NCBI RefSeq assembly: GCF_003063375.1
Contig: NZ_NERY01000003.1
Span: forward strand, 228,204-292,203
Origin: Limnohabitans sp. MMS-10A-178
GTDB lineage: Bacteria > Pseudomonadota > Gammaproteobacteria > Burkholderiales > Burkholderiaceae_C
Length of the DNA stretch: 64,000 nt
Direction: 5' to 3'
This document shows, one piece after another, positions 25,320 through 32,733 of this stretch. Numbering within the stretch: the first letter of the stretch is position 1; every line of letters starts with the position of its first letter. Made by a program: the position numbers and the translations under genes. The notes below the pieces were generated by a model. It ran no database searches, was not told the DNA's origin, and was given only the letters and a program-made list of their open reading frames with translations.

Positions 25320-25636
25320 GCATTGCCCGCGTTCACTGGCCAGAGAAGGTTCGATCAGGCGAAGTATTTAAAGTGCGCTTGCTCATTCAGCACCCCATGG
25401 AGACGGGCTATTTGCAAGACTTGACAGGCAAGGTGGTTCCTAGAAATATCATCCAATTGTTAACTTGCCATTTGGGCAATCAGGAGGTCTTTCGAATTGA
25501 GCCTTCATCGGGTATTTCCGCCAATCCATTTTTTGAGTTTTTCCTGCGCGCCACAATGACTGCTGAATTCAAGGTTCAGTGGGTAGACGACAAGGGCGTC
25601 AAAGGCCAGCATCTTCAAATTTTGAATGTGGTGTAG
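25316..25636 (+). CDS. SoxZ-like partner of the sulfur-carrier complex
   Basis: The 106-residue protein matches SoxZ over its whole length: a beta sandwich with HWPEKVRSGEVFKVRLLIQ-type N-terminal strands, LLIQHPMETG, PRNIIQ, and SANPFFEFF near residues 75-83. SoxZ normally forms a heterodimer with SoxY in the periplasm and helps present the carrier arm to Sox enzymes. ATG 25316 overlaps the SoxY-like stop, so the two should be made in equal amounts. No other sox genes (soxA, X, B, C, D) lie in this window. Confidence 0.82.
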   Translation: MSIARVHWPEKVRSGEVFKVRLLIQHPMETGYLQDLTGKVVPRNIIQLLTCHLGNQEVFRIEPSSGISANPFFEFFLRATMTAEFKVQWVDDKGVKGQHLQILNVV

Positions 25637-25639
25637 TCT

Positions 25640-26515
25640 GTGTTGCAGCATTTGCCGTTGTTAAGCGTTGAGCGAGAAGGTGTGCGTCTTCATACGCGCT
25701 CTGTGGGGTCTGGTTCGCCTTTGCTGTTGATGCATGGCCATCCTCAAAGCATGGTCATGTGGCACAAGGTGCTTCCCATTCTGGCCAAACAGCACACCTT
25801 GGTTTTGATGGATTTGCGCGGTTACGGTGATTCATCCAGACCCAAAGCTGATTCTCAGCATCTCAACCACAGCAAGCGCGAAATGGCCTCAGACGCAATG
25901 GCTGTGATGGAGGCTTATGGCTTTGAGCAATTTGACGTATTGGCGCACGATCGTGGTGCCCGCGTTGCTCATCGCTTGGCAATAGATCATGCACACGCAG
26001 TTGGCCGATTGATGTTGTTGGACATTGCTCCCACATTGGCAATGTACGAAAATACCACGGAGGCCTTTGCGCGTGCCTATTGGCACTGGTTCGCACTCAT
26101 TCAAGCTGCTCCCTTGCCAGAGGCACTGATAGACGCCAACCCTGCTCGCTATGTTCGGTCTGTAATGGGCGGAAGATTTGCAGGACTGGCACCTTTTTCG
26201 CCCATGGCTTTGGCTGAGTATGAGCGATGTGCGCTCATTCCTGGAACCAGTACCTCTATTTGTGAAGATTACCGAGCCAGTGCAGCTGTAGATTTGGAGC
26301 ATGACCGCAAAGACGTGGCCTCTGACAATCGAGTTGTTCAGCCGCTTCGGGTTATTTGGGGAGAGCATGGTTCTGTGGGGCGCTGTTTTGATATGCTATC
26401 TTTGTGGCGCGAGCGAGCCAAGAATGTGAGTGGCATGGCCTTACCGTGCGGCCACTACCTGGCAGAGGAGTTGCCTGAAGCGGTAGCTGCTGAAGCTTTG
26501 AAATTTTTCAATTGA
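25640..26515 (+). CDS. Haloacetate dehalogenase-like alpha/beta hydrolase
   Basis: The 291-residue protein has the arrangement of fluoroacetate dehalogenases. The nucleophile is Asp104 in AHDRGAR, with Arg105 and Arg108 as the carboxylate-binding pair. Asp128 in LLDIAPT, His149-Trp150 in YWHW (halide site) and His272 in PCGHYL complete the pattern. DLRGYGDSSRP and MASDAMAVM segments are also typical. Family enzymes hydrolyse carbon-halogen bonds of short 2-haloacids in the cytosol. It starts with GTG three bases after the SoxZ stop, so it belongs to the same operon. Related epoxide hydrolases differ at the RxxR pair. Confidence 0.75.
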   Translation: MLQHLPLLSVEREGVRLHTRSVGSGSPLLLMHGHPQSMVMWHKVLPILAKQHTLVLMDLRGYGDSSRPKADSQHLNHSKREMASDAMAVMEAYGFEQFDVLAHDRGARVAHRLAIDHAHAVGRLMLLDIAPTLAMYENTTEAFARAYWHWFALIQAAPLPEALIDANPARYVRSVMGGRFAGLAPFSPMALAEYERCALIPGTSTSICEDYRASAAVDLEHDRKDVASDNRVVQPLRVIWGEHGSVGRCFDMLSLWRERAKNVSGMALPCGHYLAEELPEAVAAEALKFFN

Positions 26516-26533
26516 ATCAAGGATATTGATGTT

Positions 26534-27049
26534 ATGAAATTCTTCCTGACCCCCATAAGGGCAGTTCTGATAAGCGTTTTGAGTGCTTCATGGGCAATGC
26601 CTGCATTGGCGCAGCACTCACATGGCAAGGGCTCTCTTCAACTCAGTTTGAACGGCGATGTTCTTCAAGGCCAGTGGACCATGCCGATGGAGGCCTTGCT
26701 TGGCTTTGAACATTTGCCCAAAAACGCCGCGCAAACCGATGCTATGAACCAATTGCAGAAATCTCTGCAAAACGCCAGCTATTTCATTGAGCTGCCCACA
26801 GAGTCAAAATGTCAGCAATTGGAGGCCAAAGCTCAATCTGATATGTTTCAGGGCATCAAGGGAAAAGGGCACAGTGATTTGAACTATGAGTTCAAATTCA
26901 AGTGTGCCAATCCTCAAATGCTGACTAAATTTGAATTTCCTTTTTTCAAGTCACACATCCGTTCTAAGCAACTCAAGTTGGAATGGGTGTCTCAGGGTTC
27001 GCAGAAATCTGCCACGGTTCGATCCAGTAAGCCAACATTTTCACCATGA
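26534..27049 (+). CDS. DUF2796 periplasmic protein, ZrgA-like
   Basis: The 171-residue protein has a signal peptide (cleavage near ALAQ at about 27) followed by HSHGKG and GFEHLPKNAAQ, the hallmark segments of DUF2796. In Vibrio cholerae a DUF2796 protein, ZrgA, takes part in a zinc-responsive uptake system. This copy has a short His region instead of the long His-rich runs of some relatives. It is followed by an ABC ATPase, an FtsX-type permease and a DUF3299 protein, the same set of families seen in those loci. Confidence 0.8.
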   Translation: MKFFLTPIRAVLISVLSASWAMPALAQHSHGKGSLQLSLNGDVLQGQWTMPMEALLGFEHLPKNAAQTDAMNQLQKSLQNASYFIELPTESKCQQLEAKAQSDMFQGIKGKGHSDLNYEFKFKCANPQMLTKFEFPFFKSHIRSKQLKLEWVSQGSQKSATVRSSKPTFSP

Positions 27050-27750
27050 CAATGAATGCGCTTGAACTGCGCCAAATTGAATTTGCTTGGCCAAATCAAA
27101 CCAAGCCACTGTTTGTCATTCCCGAGCTCAGTTTGCAGCAAGGTCAAACCTTGTTCATTGGTGGCCCAAGTGGTTCAGGCAAATCAAGCTTGCTCAGTCT
27201 GATTGCCGGCATTCAATTGCCTCGAAAGGGCAGTTGCCAAGTGTTGGGTACCTCATTGAAACAACTGCCGTCCTCTGAGCGAGACCGATTCAGAGGCGAA
27301 CATTTGGGCCTCATTTTTCAGCAATTCAATTTATTGCCTTTTTTAACTGTTGAAGAAAACATTGAATTACCCAGCAAGCTTTTTGCCAGTCGTTTACAAA
27401 AATCTACACAACTTTTTGGCAGTGTAAAAAGGCACATTGACACGCTTTGCACCGCGCTTCATTTGCAACCCTCATTGCGTCGTCGGCAGGCCCGCCTGTT
27501 GTCGGTAGGCGAGCAACAGCGGGTGGCTGCGGCCAGAGCGCTTCTGGGTTGCCCTGCACTGATTGTGGCCGATGAGCCTACCTCCGCACTGGATGAAGAC
27601 AACAAATTAGATTTCTTGAACCTGTTGCTATCGACTGCCAGTGCCCAAAACACCAGCGTGGTGACGGTGAGCCACGACATGCGAATTGCTTCCAATTTCG
27701 ACCATGTTTTCCAGATGCCAAAGATGGAGTCCAGCCATGTTTTGGCTTAA
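27046..27750 (+). CDS. ABC transporter ATP-binding protein, LolD/MacB-like
   Basis: The 234-residue ATPase has Walker A GGPSGSGKS at 39-47, Q-loop LIFQQFNLLPFLTVEENI, a signature region LLSVGEQQRVAAARAL in which the usual LSGGQ is LSVGE, and Walker B ALIVADEPTSALDE. It belongs to the family that powers FtsX-type permeases rather than classical importers. It overlaps the DUF2796 stop by four bases (ATGA) and the permease start by 14 bases. Metal transport is inferred from the DUF2796 and DUF3299 neighbours. Confidence 0.87.
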   Translation: MTMNALELRQIEFAWPNQTKPLFVIPELSLQQGQTLFIGGPSGSGKSSLLSLIAGIQLPRKGSCQVLGTSLKQLPSSERDRFRGEHLGLIFQQFNLLPFLTVEENIELPSKLFASRLQKSTQLFGSVKRHIDTLCTALHLQPSLRRRQARLLSVGEQQRVAAARALLGCPALIVADEPTSALDEDNKLDFLNLLLSTASAQNTSVVTVSHDMRIASNFDHVFQMPKMESSHVLA

Positions 27751-29038
27751 TTTAGCTTGGAAGAGTGCCTGGTCGCGAAAATACTCTCTGAGCCTAGTGG
27801 CTGTTTCGGTATGTCTGTCAGTCATTGTTTTATTGGCTGTTCAGCAAATAAGGACAGATGCCAAACGCAGCTTTTCGAATGCCTTAAGCGGTGTCGATTT
27901 GGTGGTAGGCCCTAGAGGGAGTTCCACCGATTTACTTTTGTACAGCGTGTTTCAACTGGGCACGCCCACTCAAAACATGCTTTACGCAGATTTGAAGCGT
28001 ATCAAGGAAATGCCTGCAGTGGCTTGGGCCATTCCCATTCAACTTGGGGACTCGCTGGATGGTTTCCCTGTAATGGGTACCTCCGTCGATTTCTTCAAGC
28101 ACTATCGATCTGCGGGTCAGGCTTTGTCTTTTCAATCGGGCCAGGTCTTTCAAGATCCCCAAATGCATCCCACTGCGTTGATGCAAGTGGTGATAGGTTC
28201 AGAGGTGGCCAAGTCTAAAAATGCAAAACTCAAAGACAACTTTGCGCTGACACATGGCTACCAAGCCATAGAAGAAACCGTTCATTCTGATCATCCTTTT
28301 GAATTGGTAGGTATTTTGAAGCCAACCGGTACGCCGCTAGACAGATTGGTACTGATCAGCCTTGAGGCTTTTGAATCACTGCATGTGGGGTGGGGAATGG
28401 GCTTGAGGCCCTCTGCATTTGATACCCAAGCCAATGCTCAAAAAGATCTGCCCAATGTGGCTGAGCTCACCCCGTCTGAACTCACGGCAGTATGGGTCGG
28501 TCTGCATTCACGTGCCACAGTTTTTTCAGTGCGCAAAGCCATTGAGAGCTTGAAGCCCAATGCTGCCGCCTTGCCCCTTATGGCCGTCTTGCCTGGGGTT
28601 GCACTCGATGAATTGTGGCAAATTGTTCGGGTGGTAGAAAACGCACTCATTGTGATGGGCGCTTTGGTGGCTGTATGTTCATTGCTGGGTGTTGTATCGG
28701 TTCTTTTGGTTGGCTTGTCGGCGCGACGCAAAGAATTGGCCATTTACCGCTCTTTGGGTGCGGGGCCATACTCAATTTTCATGGCTGTGGCATGGGAGTC
28801 TTTCTTGGTGTGCGGGGCAGCTATTGCTGCAGGTGTGATGGGTACTCAGCTTTTGATTTTGATTTGCCAAGAGTTTCTGCTGCAAAATTTTGGCATTCAA
28901 ACGCACAATGGCTGGCCCGAGCTGGATGCTTGGTATAGCATTGGTATGTTGCTGGTAGGGGCTTTGATGGCCAGCATGTTGCCTGCTTGGCGTGCCTACC
29001 GCATCTCATTGTCTGATGGTCTTCATCCACCTAGCTGA
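27737..29038 (+). CDS. ABC transporter permease, FtsX-like family
   Basis: The 433-residue protein has one N-terminal membrane helix, a large periplasmic domain (about 45-290) and three C-terminal helices, the MacB/FtsX layout. The cytoplasmic loop after helix 2 carries LSARRKELAIYRSLGAGP, the typical coupling segment. ATG 27737 gives a normal N-terminus (FWLNLAWKSAW) and is preferred over upstream in-frame starts inside the ATPase gene. It works with the upstream ATPase. Confidence 0.85.
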   Translation: MFWLNLAWKSAWSRKYSLSLVAVSVCLSVIVLLAVQQIRTDAKRSFSNALSGVDLVVGPRGSSTDLLLYSVFQLGTPTQNMLYADLKRIKEMPAVAWAIPIQLGDSLDGFPVMGTSVDFFKHYRSAGQALSFQSGQVFQDPQMHPTALMQVVIGSEVAKSKNAKLKDNFALTHGYQAIEETVHSDHPFELVGILKPTGTPLDRLVLISLEAFESLHVGWGMGLRPSAFDTQANAQKDLPNVAELTPSELTAVWVGLHSRATVFSVRKAIESLKPNAAALPLMAVLPGVALDELWQIVRVVENALIVMGALVAVCSLLGVVSVLLVGLSARRKELAIYRSLGAGPYSIFMAVAWESFLVCGAAIAAGVMGTQLLILICQEFLLQNFGIQTHNGWPELDAWYSIGMLLVGALMASMLPAWRAYRISLSDGLHPPS

Positions 29039-29069
29039 ACCACTTGAACCACTTGAACCAAAAATCAAA

Positions 29070-29651
29070 ATGACATCGAACCTCTTGAGAATCAACTTGA
29101 TCAAACTGTGCTTTGCAGTTTGTCATTTGTTGTTGATGGGTTCTGTGTTGGCGCAAACACCAGGTTATCAAAAAATCACGTGGGACGATTTGTTGAACTT
29201 AGAGTGGTATCAACAAATGAAAAAAGACATGGCCAGTTATGGGCGCATGGCTTTTTTGAAGGATGGCTCAGAAGAAGCCGAAAAACTGATGGCCAGCATG
29301 CGCTCAAAATTGGACGAAGCACCTATTTCAACCAAGTACATCAATCAAAAAATTCGCATGCCAGGCTTTGTGGTGCCATTGGATGCGGTAAGAAATGGGC
29401 AGCGCGAATTTTTATTGGTGCCCTATTTTGGCGCCTGCATCCACACGCCACCACCACCCGCCAATCAAATTGTCTTGGTCACGCCGCATCCCAAACTCAA
29501 TTTGTCAAAACCATTGGAAACGATGGAAGTGATTTGGGTAGAGGGAGAGCTAAAGGAGTCTAGAACCAAAACAGCTTCAGGTGTTTCGGGATATTCTTTA
29601 GAGGCTATACAGGTGTATCCCTATAAAGCTTTGCACAATACAAAAAAGTAA
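29070..29651 (+). CDS. DUF3299 periplasmic protein
   Basis: The 193-residue protein has a signal peptide ending near VLAQ and matches DUF3299: ITWDDLL near 38, IRMPGFVVPLD near 92-102 and YFGACIHTPPPPANQ, a conserved Cys-His segment. Function is unknown, but DUF3299 proteins regularly accompany DUF2796 and FtsX-type ABC genes, which suggests a periplasmic metal or redox accessory role. ATG 29070 is chosen because it starts the signal peptide. Just upstream is a short tandem CCACTTGAA repeat. Confidence 0.8.
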   Translation: MTSNLLRINLIKLCFAVCHLLLMGSVLAQTPGYQKITWDDLLNLEWYQQMKKDMASYGRMAFLKDGSEEAEKLMASMRSKLDEAPISTKYINQKIRMPGFVVPLDAVRNGQREFLLVPYFGACIHTPPPPANQIVLVTPHPKLNLSKPLETMEVIWVEGELKESRTKTASGVSGYSLEAIQVYPYKALHNTKK

Positions 29652-29744
29652 TCTTCAACTGTATTCTTGCAAAAGACCAAACCTTTGTCTGAGTGTTAAC
29701 GAACCCAGAAACATCTAACTGGTAAAACGATGATGGTGGCTGTT

Positions 29745-30662
29745 TTATTGTTTTTCTAAATAAGAAATGCAAATCTCAATGTTTGTTCTTGCCTCATCAG
29801 CATTTTCTAATCTATATTCCTCAGTCCAACTGCTTACCGGCCAAGTCATAACCTCTAAAGCTCGCATTTTCGTAAAAAAATCTATGTCGTTTCTGATTTT
29901 CTGTTCTGCGTTTGGAATGACTGATAAATATCCATTTAGTAAATTCTTGCGGCAATGTTTTGCAAATTTTGGATAATCCATTTCTGTATCTGCAATGGCT
30001 ATACCTAAATCCCAAAATAAAATTCCTTTTCCGCACTCTCCAAAGTCAATTAAATATCCGTCATTGTCATTAACAATAACATTGTGCTTGTGTGTGTCCG
30101 AATGAATGATGCCCATCCATTCGTTTTGTTGCCAATATTCTTTAAATTTCTGCGAAATTTTGTCAATGTTGTGAAATGCAACTGATTTTTGTTTTTCCGT
30201 AAAAAAGTCTAGCAAAATTGGATTTGAAAATGGATTTATTACTCTTTCAATGTCCCAAGCTGGCGAGTCGTCATAATGCTGCCCTTTTGAAAACTGATGA
30301 AATTTGGCAAGGGTACTTCCATATGTAAAAAAGTCCTCTTTGCGATTAACTCTGGGATGATGCCCTTCAACATAACTCAATTGAACACCTTTTATGGTTT
30401 CACTGATATCAAAGAAGTTAATAGGTTTTTGGCTTGGAAAACCTTTGGTGTCCTTGTGCTTTTTTAAAAAATTCCACTCAAATTGAAGTTGTGTCTTTGA
30501 ATAATTGGCTAAATCCACAAGTCGCAAGATGCTTTTTTGTGAGTCTTTGATTACTAAAAAAGTGGCAGCCTCAGGTCTGTTCGCAAGTGTTTTATATGAA
30601 AAGGAGTTATCCAAAAACTCTTTCAAAATTGATGTCCACTTTTCTACTTTATCTTTTTTCAT
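29745..30662 (-). CDS. Aminoglycoside phosphotransferase/choline kinase-like small-molecule kinase
   Basis: The 305-residue protein has the protein-kinase-like fold of the APH family. The catalytic loop is HSDTHKHN at 187-194 (His187, Asp189, Asn194) and the metal-binding DFG lies at 206-208. FLVIKDSQKSILRLV holds the N-lobe strands. Coding is strikingly AT-rich, with many Lys, Asn, Ile and AAA/TTT codons, unlike neighbours on either side, which points to recent acquisition. Its start overlaps the end of a broken Crp/Fnr gene by 14 bases. Substrate unknown; resistance is only one possibility, and it could phosphorylate a sugar, amino alcohol or homoserine-like compound. Confidence 0.75.
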   Translation of the reverse strand: MKKDKVEKWTSILKEFLDNSFSYKTLANRPEAATFLVIKDSQKSILRLVDLANYSKTQLQFEWNFLKKHKDTKGFPSQKPINFFDISETIKGVQLSYVEGHHPRVNRKEDFFTYGSTLAKFHQFSKGQHYDDSPAWDIERVINPFSNPILLDFFTEKQKSVAFHNIDKISQKFKEYWQQNEWMGIIHSDTHKHNVIVNDNDGYLIDFGECGKGILFWDLGIAIADTEMDYPKFAKHCRKNLLNGYLSVIPNAEQKIRNDIDFFTKMRALEVMTWPVSSWTEEYRLENADEARTNIEICISYLEKQ

Positions 30663-30882
30663 ATTGCTTCATTACGCCATAGCATTCAAAAGATCTGTGC
30701 TCAAGTCCTAATCTGTCAAAGACTTCAATTTTGCCACTTGCGTATCTAATCAGTCCCACTTTTTGTAATCGACCAGCAAATTCCGTCAAGCCTTCACGCC
30801 TCACACCCAACATGTTGGCAACCAGTTCTTGTGAGTTTTTGACTCGGCTAAGTGCAAACCCTCGGCAATCGACTTGACACAT
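30649..30882 (-). pseudogene. C-terminal fragment of a Crp/Fnr family regulator
   Basis: The 77-codon frame encodes only the C-terminal winged helix of a Crp/Fnr regulator: QELVANMLGVRREGLTEFAG is the recognition region, followed by GLIRYASGKIEVFDRLGLE. The cyclic-nucleotide-binding domain is absent and a short part before the recognition helix also seems deleted. It is a gene relic. Its 3' end overlaps the start of the AT-rich kinase, suggesting the kinase arrived at this point. Confidence 0.7.
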
Positions 30883-30971
30883 TAGGTGGGTGACTTAATA
30901 TGAAATTTCTTTCATGTATGGGTAGCCGCCGTAGCTCCAATGTGTTGATTGAGCAGACTCGAAATTTAAGA

Positions 30972-31655
30972 ATGAATAAAGAAATGCAACCCAAAATAGC
31001 ATTGATACACGCCACTCGATTGGCCATTTCGCCAATTGAAAAAACTTTCCAAGATTACTGGCCTGAAGCCAACACATTCAACCTCTTGGATGAGGGCTTG
31101 CTGAAAGATATCGCTTGTTTAAGTTCGCAGGAAATGAACAAGCGCTTCCAGTCGCTGGCAAGTTATGCCACTGGCACAGGATGCGATGCCATTTTGTTTT
31201 CTTGTTCAGTTTTTGGTAGTGCCATTGACTCTGTGAAAAATGCATTTAATTTGCCCGTTTACAAACCCAACGAGGCCATGCTCGATTCAATTTACAAGCT
31301 GGCTCAAGAAAAACAAAATTTGAAAATGCTGGTGATGGGGACCTCGAAGTTGTCTGTTGATTCACTCAGTTCCGAAATTGGTGAATGGTCAAAAAATAAT
31401 CATGCCTCGATCCAAATAGAAAAATTATTCATCGACAAGGCCTTTGAGTTGTTGGGCAAAGGTCAAATGGATTTGCACGATGCATTGATCATGGATGCAG
31501 TTAAAAAAAATCAGAACGCAGATCTGATTGTGTTTACCCAATTTTCGATGGCCAGTGCCTATCAACGATGCCAAGAAGTTTCTTCAGCGCCAATTTATAG
31601 CGCACCAATTATTGCGGTTCAAACTCTTCAAACAAGGATCACCCATGAACGCTAA
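30972..31655 (+). CDS. Aspartate/glutamate racemase superfamily protein with a single catalytic cysteine
   Basis: The 227-residue protein has the two-domain fold of Asp/Glu and hydantoin racemases and arylmalonate decarboxylase. The first catalytic Cys is Cys78 in LFSCSVFG. At the position of the second Cys (usually in a GC or CT motif) the sequence reads VFTQFSM, so Thr189 replaces it. With one Cys a two-base racemase mechanism is unlikely; decarboxylase, isomerase or lyase chemistry is more likely. No strong ribosome-binding site marks the start, and 30984 is an alternative. It overlaps the following Ldh gene by 11 bases. Confidence 0.72.
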   Translation: MNKEMQPKIALIHATRLAISPIEKTFQDYWPEANTFNLLDEGLLKDIACLSSQEMNKRFQSLASYATGTGCDAILFSCSVFGSAIDSVKNAFNLPVYKPNEAMLDSIYKLAQEKQNLKMLVMGTSKLSVDSLSSEIGEWSKNNHASIQIEKLFIDKAFELLGKGQMDLHDALIMDAVKKNQNADLIVFTQFSMASAYQRCQEVSSAPIYSAPIIAVQTLQTRITHER

Positions 31656-32712
31656 CCGTGTTTCATTCAATCAGTTAAAACAGTTCATTGCCAATTCAAT
31701 GATCAAACTTGGCTTGCCCCCTGACGATGCACTCAAAGTGGGCCACATCATGGCCGAGGCAGACCTCCAAGGCTCTGACGGTCATGGTGTGATTCGTCTG
31801 CCCAGTTATGCCAAAAGAATCAAGGCGGGTGGCATCAATCTAAATCCATCCATGAAGCTTGTGAAAGAAAAAGCGGGCATGGCCGTTTTGGATGGCGACA
31901 ACGCCATGGGCCATTTGGTCATGAAGCGCGCTGCTGAAATTGCCATTGAAAAGGCTAGAAATTGTGGCATTGCTTGGGTCGGTTCCCGATTCAGCAACCA
32001 CGCCGGACCTGCATCGATCTATGCACGGATGCCCATGGAAAAAAACATGATTGGCATTTATTTCGCGGTAGGTGGGGCTAACCATACATCGCCTTGGGGT
32101 GGCCTTGACATGTTGTTGTCCACCAACCCCATTGCCATTGCAGTGCCAGCTAAAAATGAACCGCCGATGGTGCTGGACATGGCCACCACGGTCACCTCGT
32201 ATGGCAAGATCAAAGTGAAGGCTCAAAAGGGTGAGTCAATGCCCGAAGGTTGGATGATTGATGAAAACGGTGCGCCCATCACCGACCCACACAAAACCGA
32301 TGGCGGAATTATGTTGCCCATTGGAGGCTACAAAGGTTATGGCCTTCAATTGATGGTGGGGGTGTTGGCGGGCACCTTGAACGCTGCCGCCATGGGCTCG
32401 AGTGTGATTGATGGCAATGCCGATTTCGCTACCAAGTCCAATACGGGTCAGGCTATCTTGGCAATTGATTTAGATGCATTTGGTGACGTCGACGAGTTCA
32501 AGTTGCGCGTTGACCAGCTGTCGCGAGAAATGCGTGAAGGTAAAAAAATGCCCAACGTCAAGCGAATTTGGCTTCCCGGTGAGCAGAGTTATGAAAAGCG
32601 CAAATTGTATGAGCGGGATGGCATTGACCTGCACCCCAATTTGATTGCGCAGCTAGATGAGTTTGCTCATGCTCATCAGGTTCCAACTTTGATGCAAACC
32701 CCATCGTCTTAA
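31645..32712 (+). CDS. Ldh family NAD(P)-dependent dehydrogenase (paralogue)
   Basis: The 355-residue protein is collinear with the dehydrogenase at 18845, sharing MAEADLQGSDGHGVIRLP, FSNHAGPAS, LSTNPIAIA, LDMATTV, PIGGYKGYGL and the C-terminal RIWLPGEQS. It contains the catalytic His of DGHG. AAGGA at 31634-31638 supports ATG 31645, inside the end of the racemase-like gene. A Bug receptor follows after 21 bases. Likely substrates are 2-hydroxyacids or their 2-oxo forms. Confidence 0.88.
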   Translation: MNANRVSFNQLKQFIANSMIKLGLPPDDALKVGHIMAEADLQGSDGHGVIRLPSYAKRIKAGGINLNPSMKLVKEKAGMAVLDGDNAMGHLVMKRAAEIAIEKARNCGIAWVGSRFSNHAGPASIYARMPMEKNMIGIYFAVGGANHTSPWGGLDMLLSTNPIAIAVPAKNEPPMVLDMATTVTSYGKIKVKAQKGESMPEGWMIDENGAPITDPHKTDGGIMLPIGGYKGYGLQLMVGVLAGTLNAAAMGSSVIDGNADFATKSNTGQAILAIDLDAFGDVDEFKLRVDQLSREMREGKKMPNVKRIWLPGEQSYEKRKLYERDGIDLHPNLIAQLDEFAHAHQVPTLMQTPSS

Positions 32713-32733
32713 GTATTTCTCAAGGAGTTCTAA

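Noticed and set aside
29037..29061. Tandem CCACTTGAA repeat before the DUF3299 gene
   Set aside because: Only about two and a half copies of nine bases; too short for a meaningful repeat or regulatory claim.
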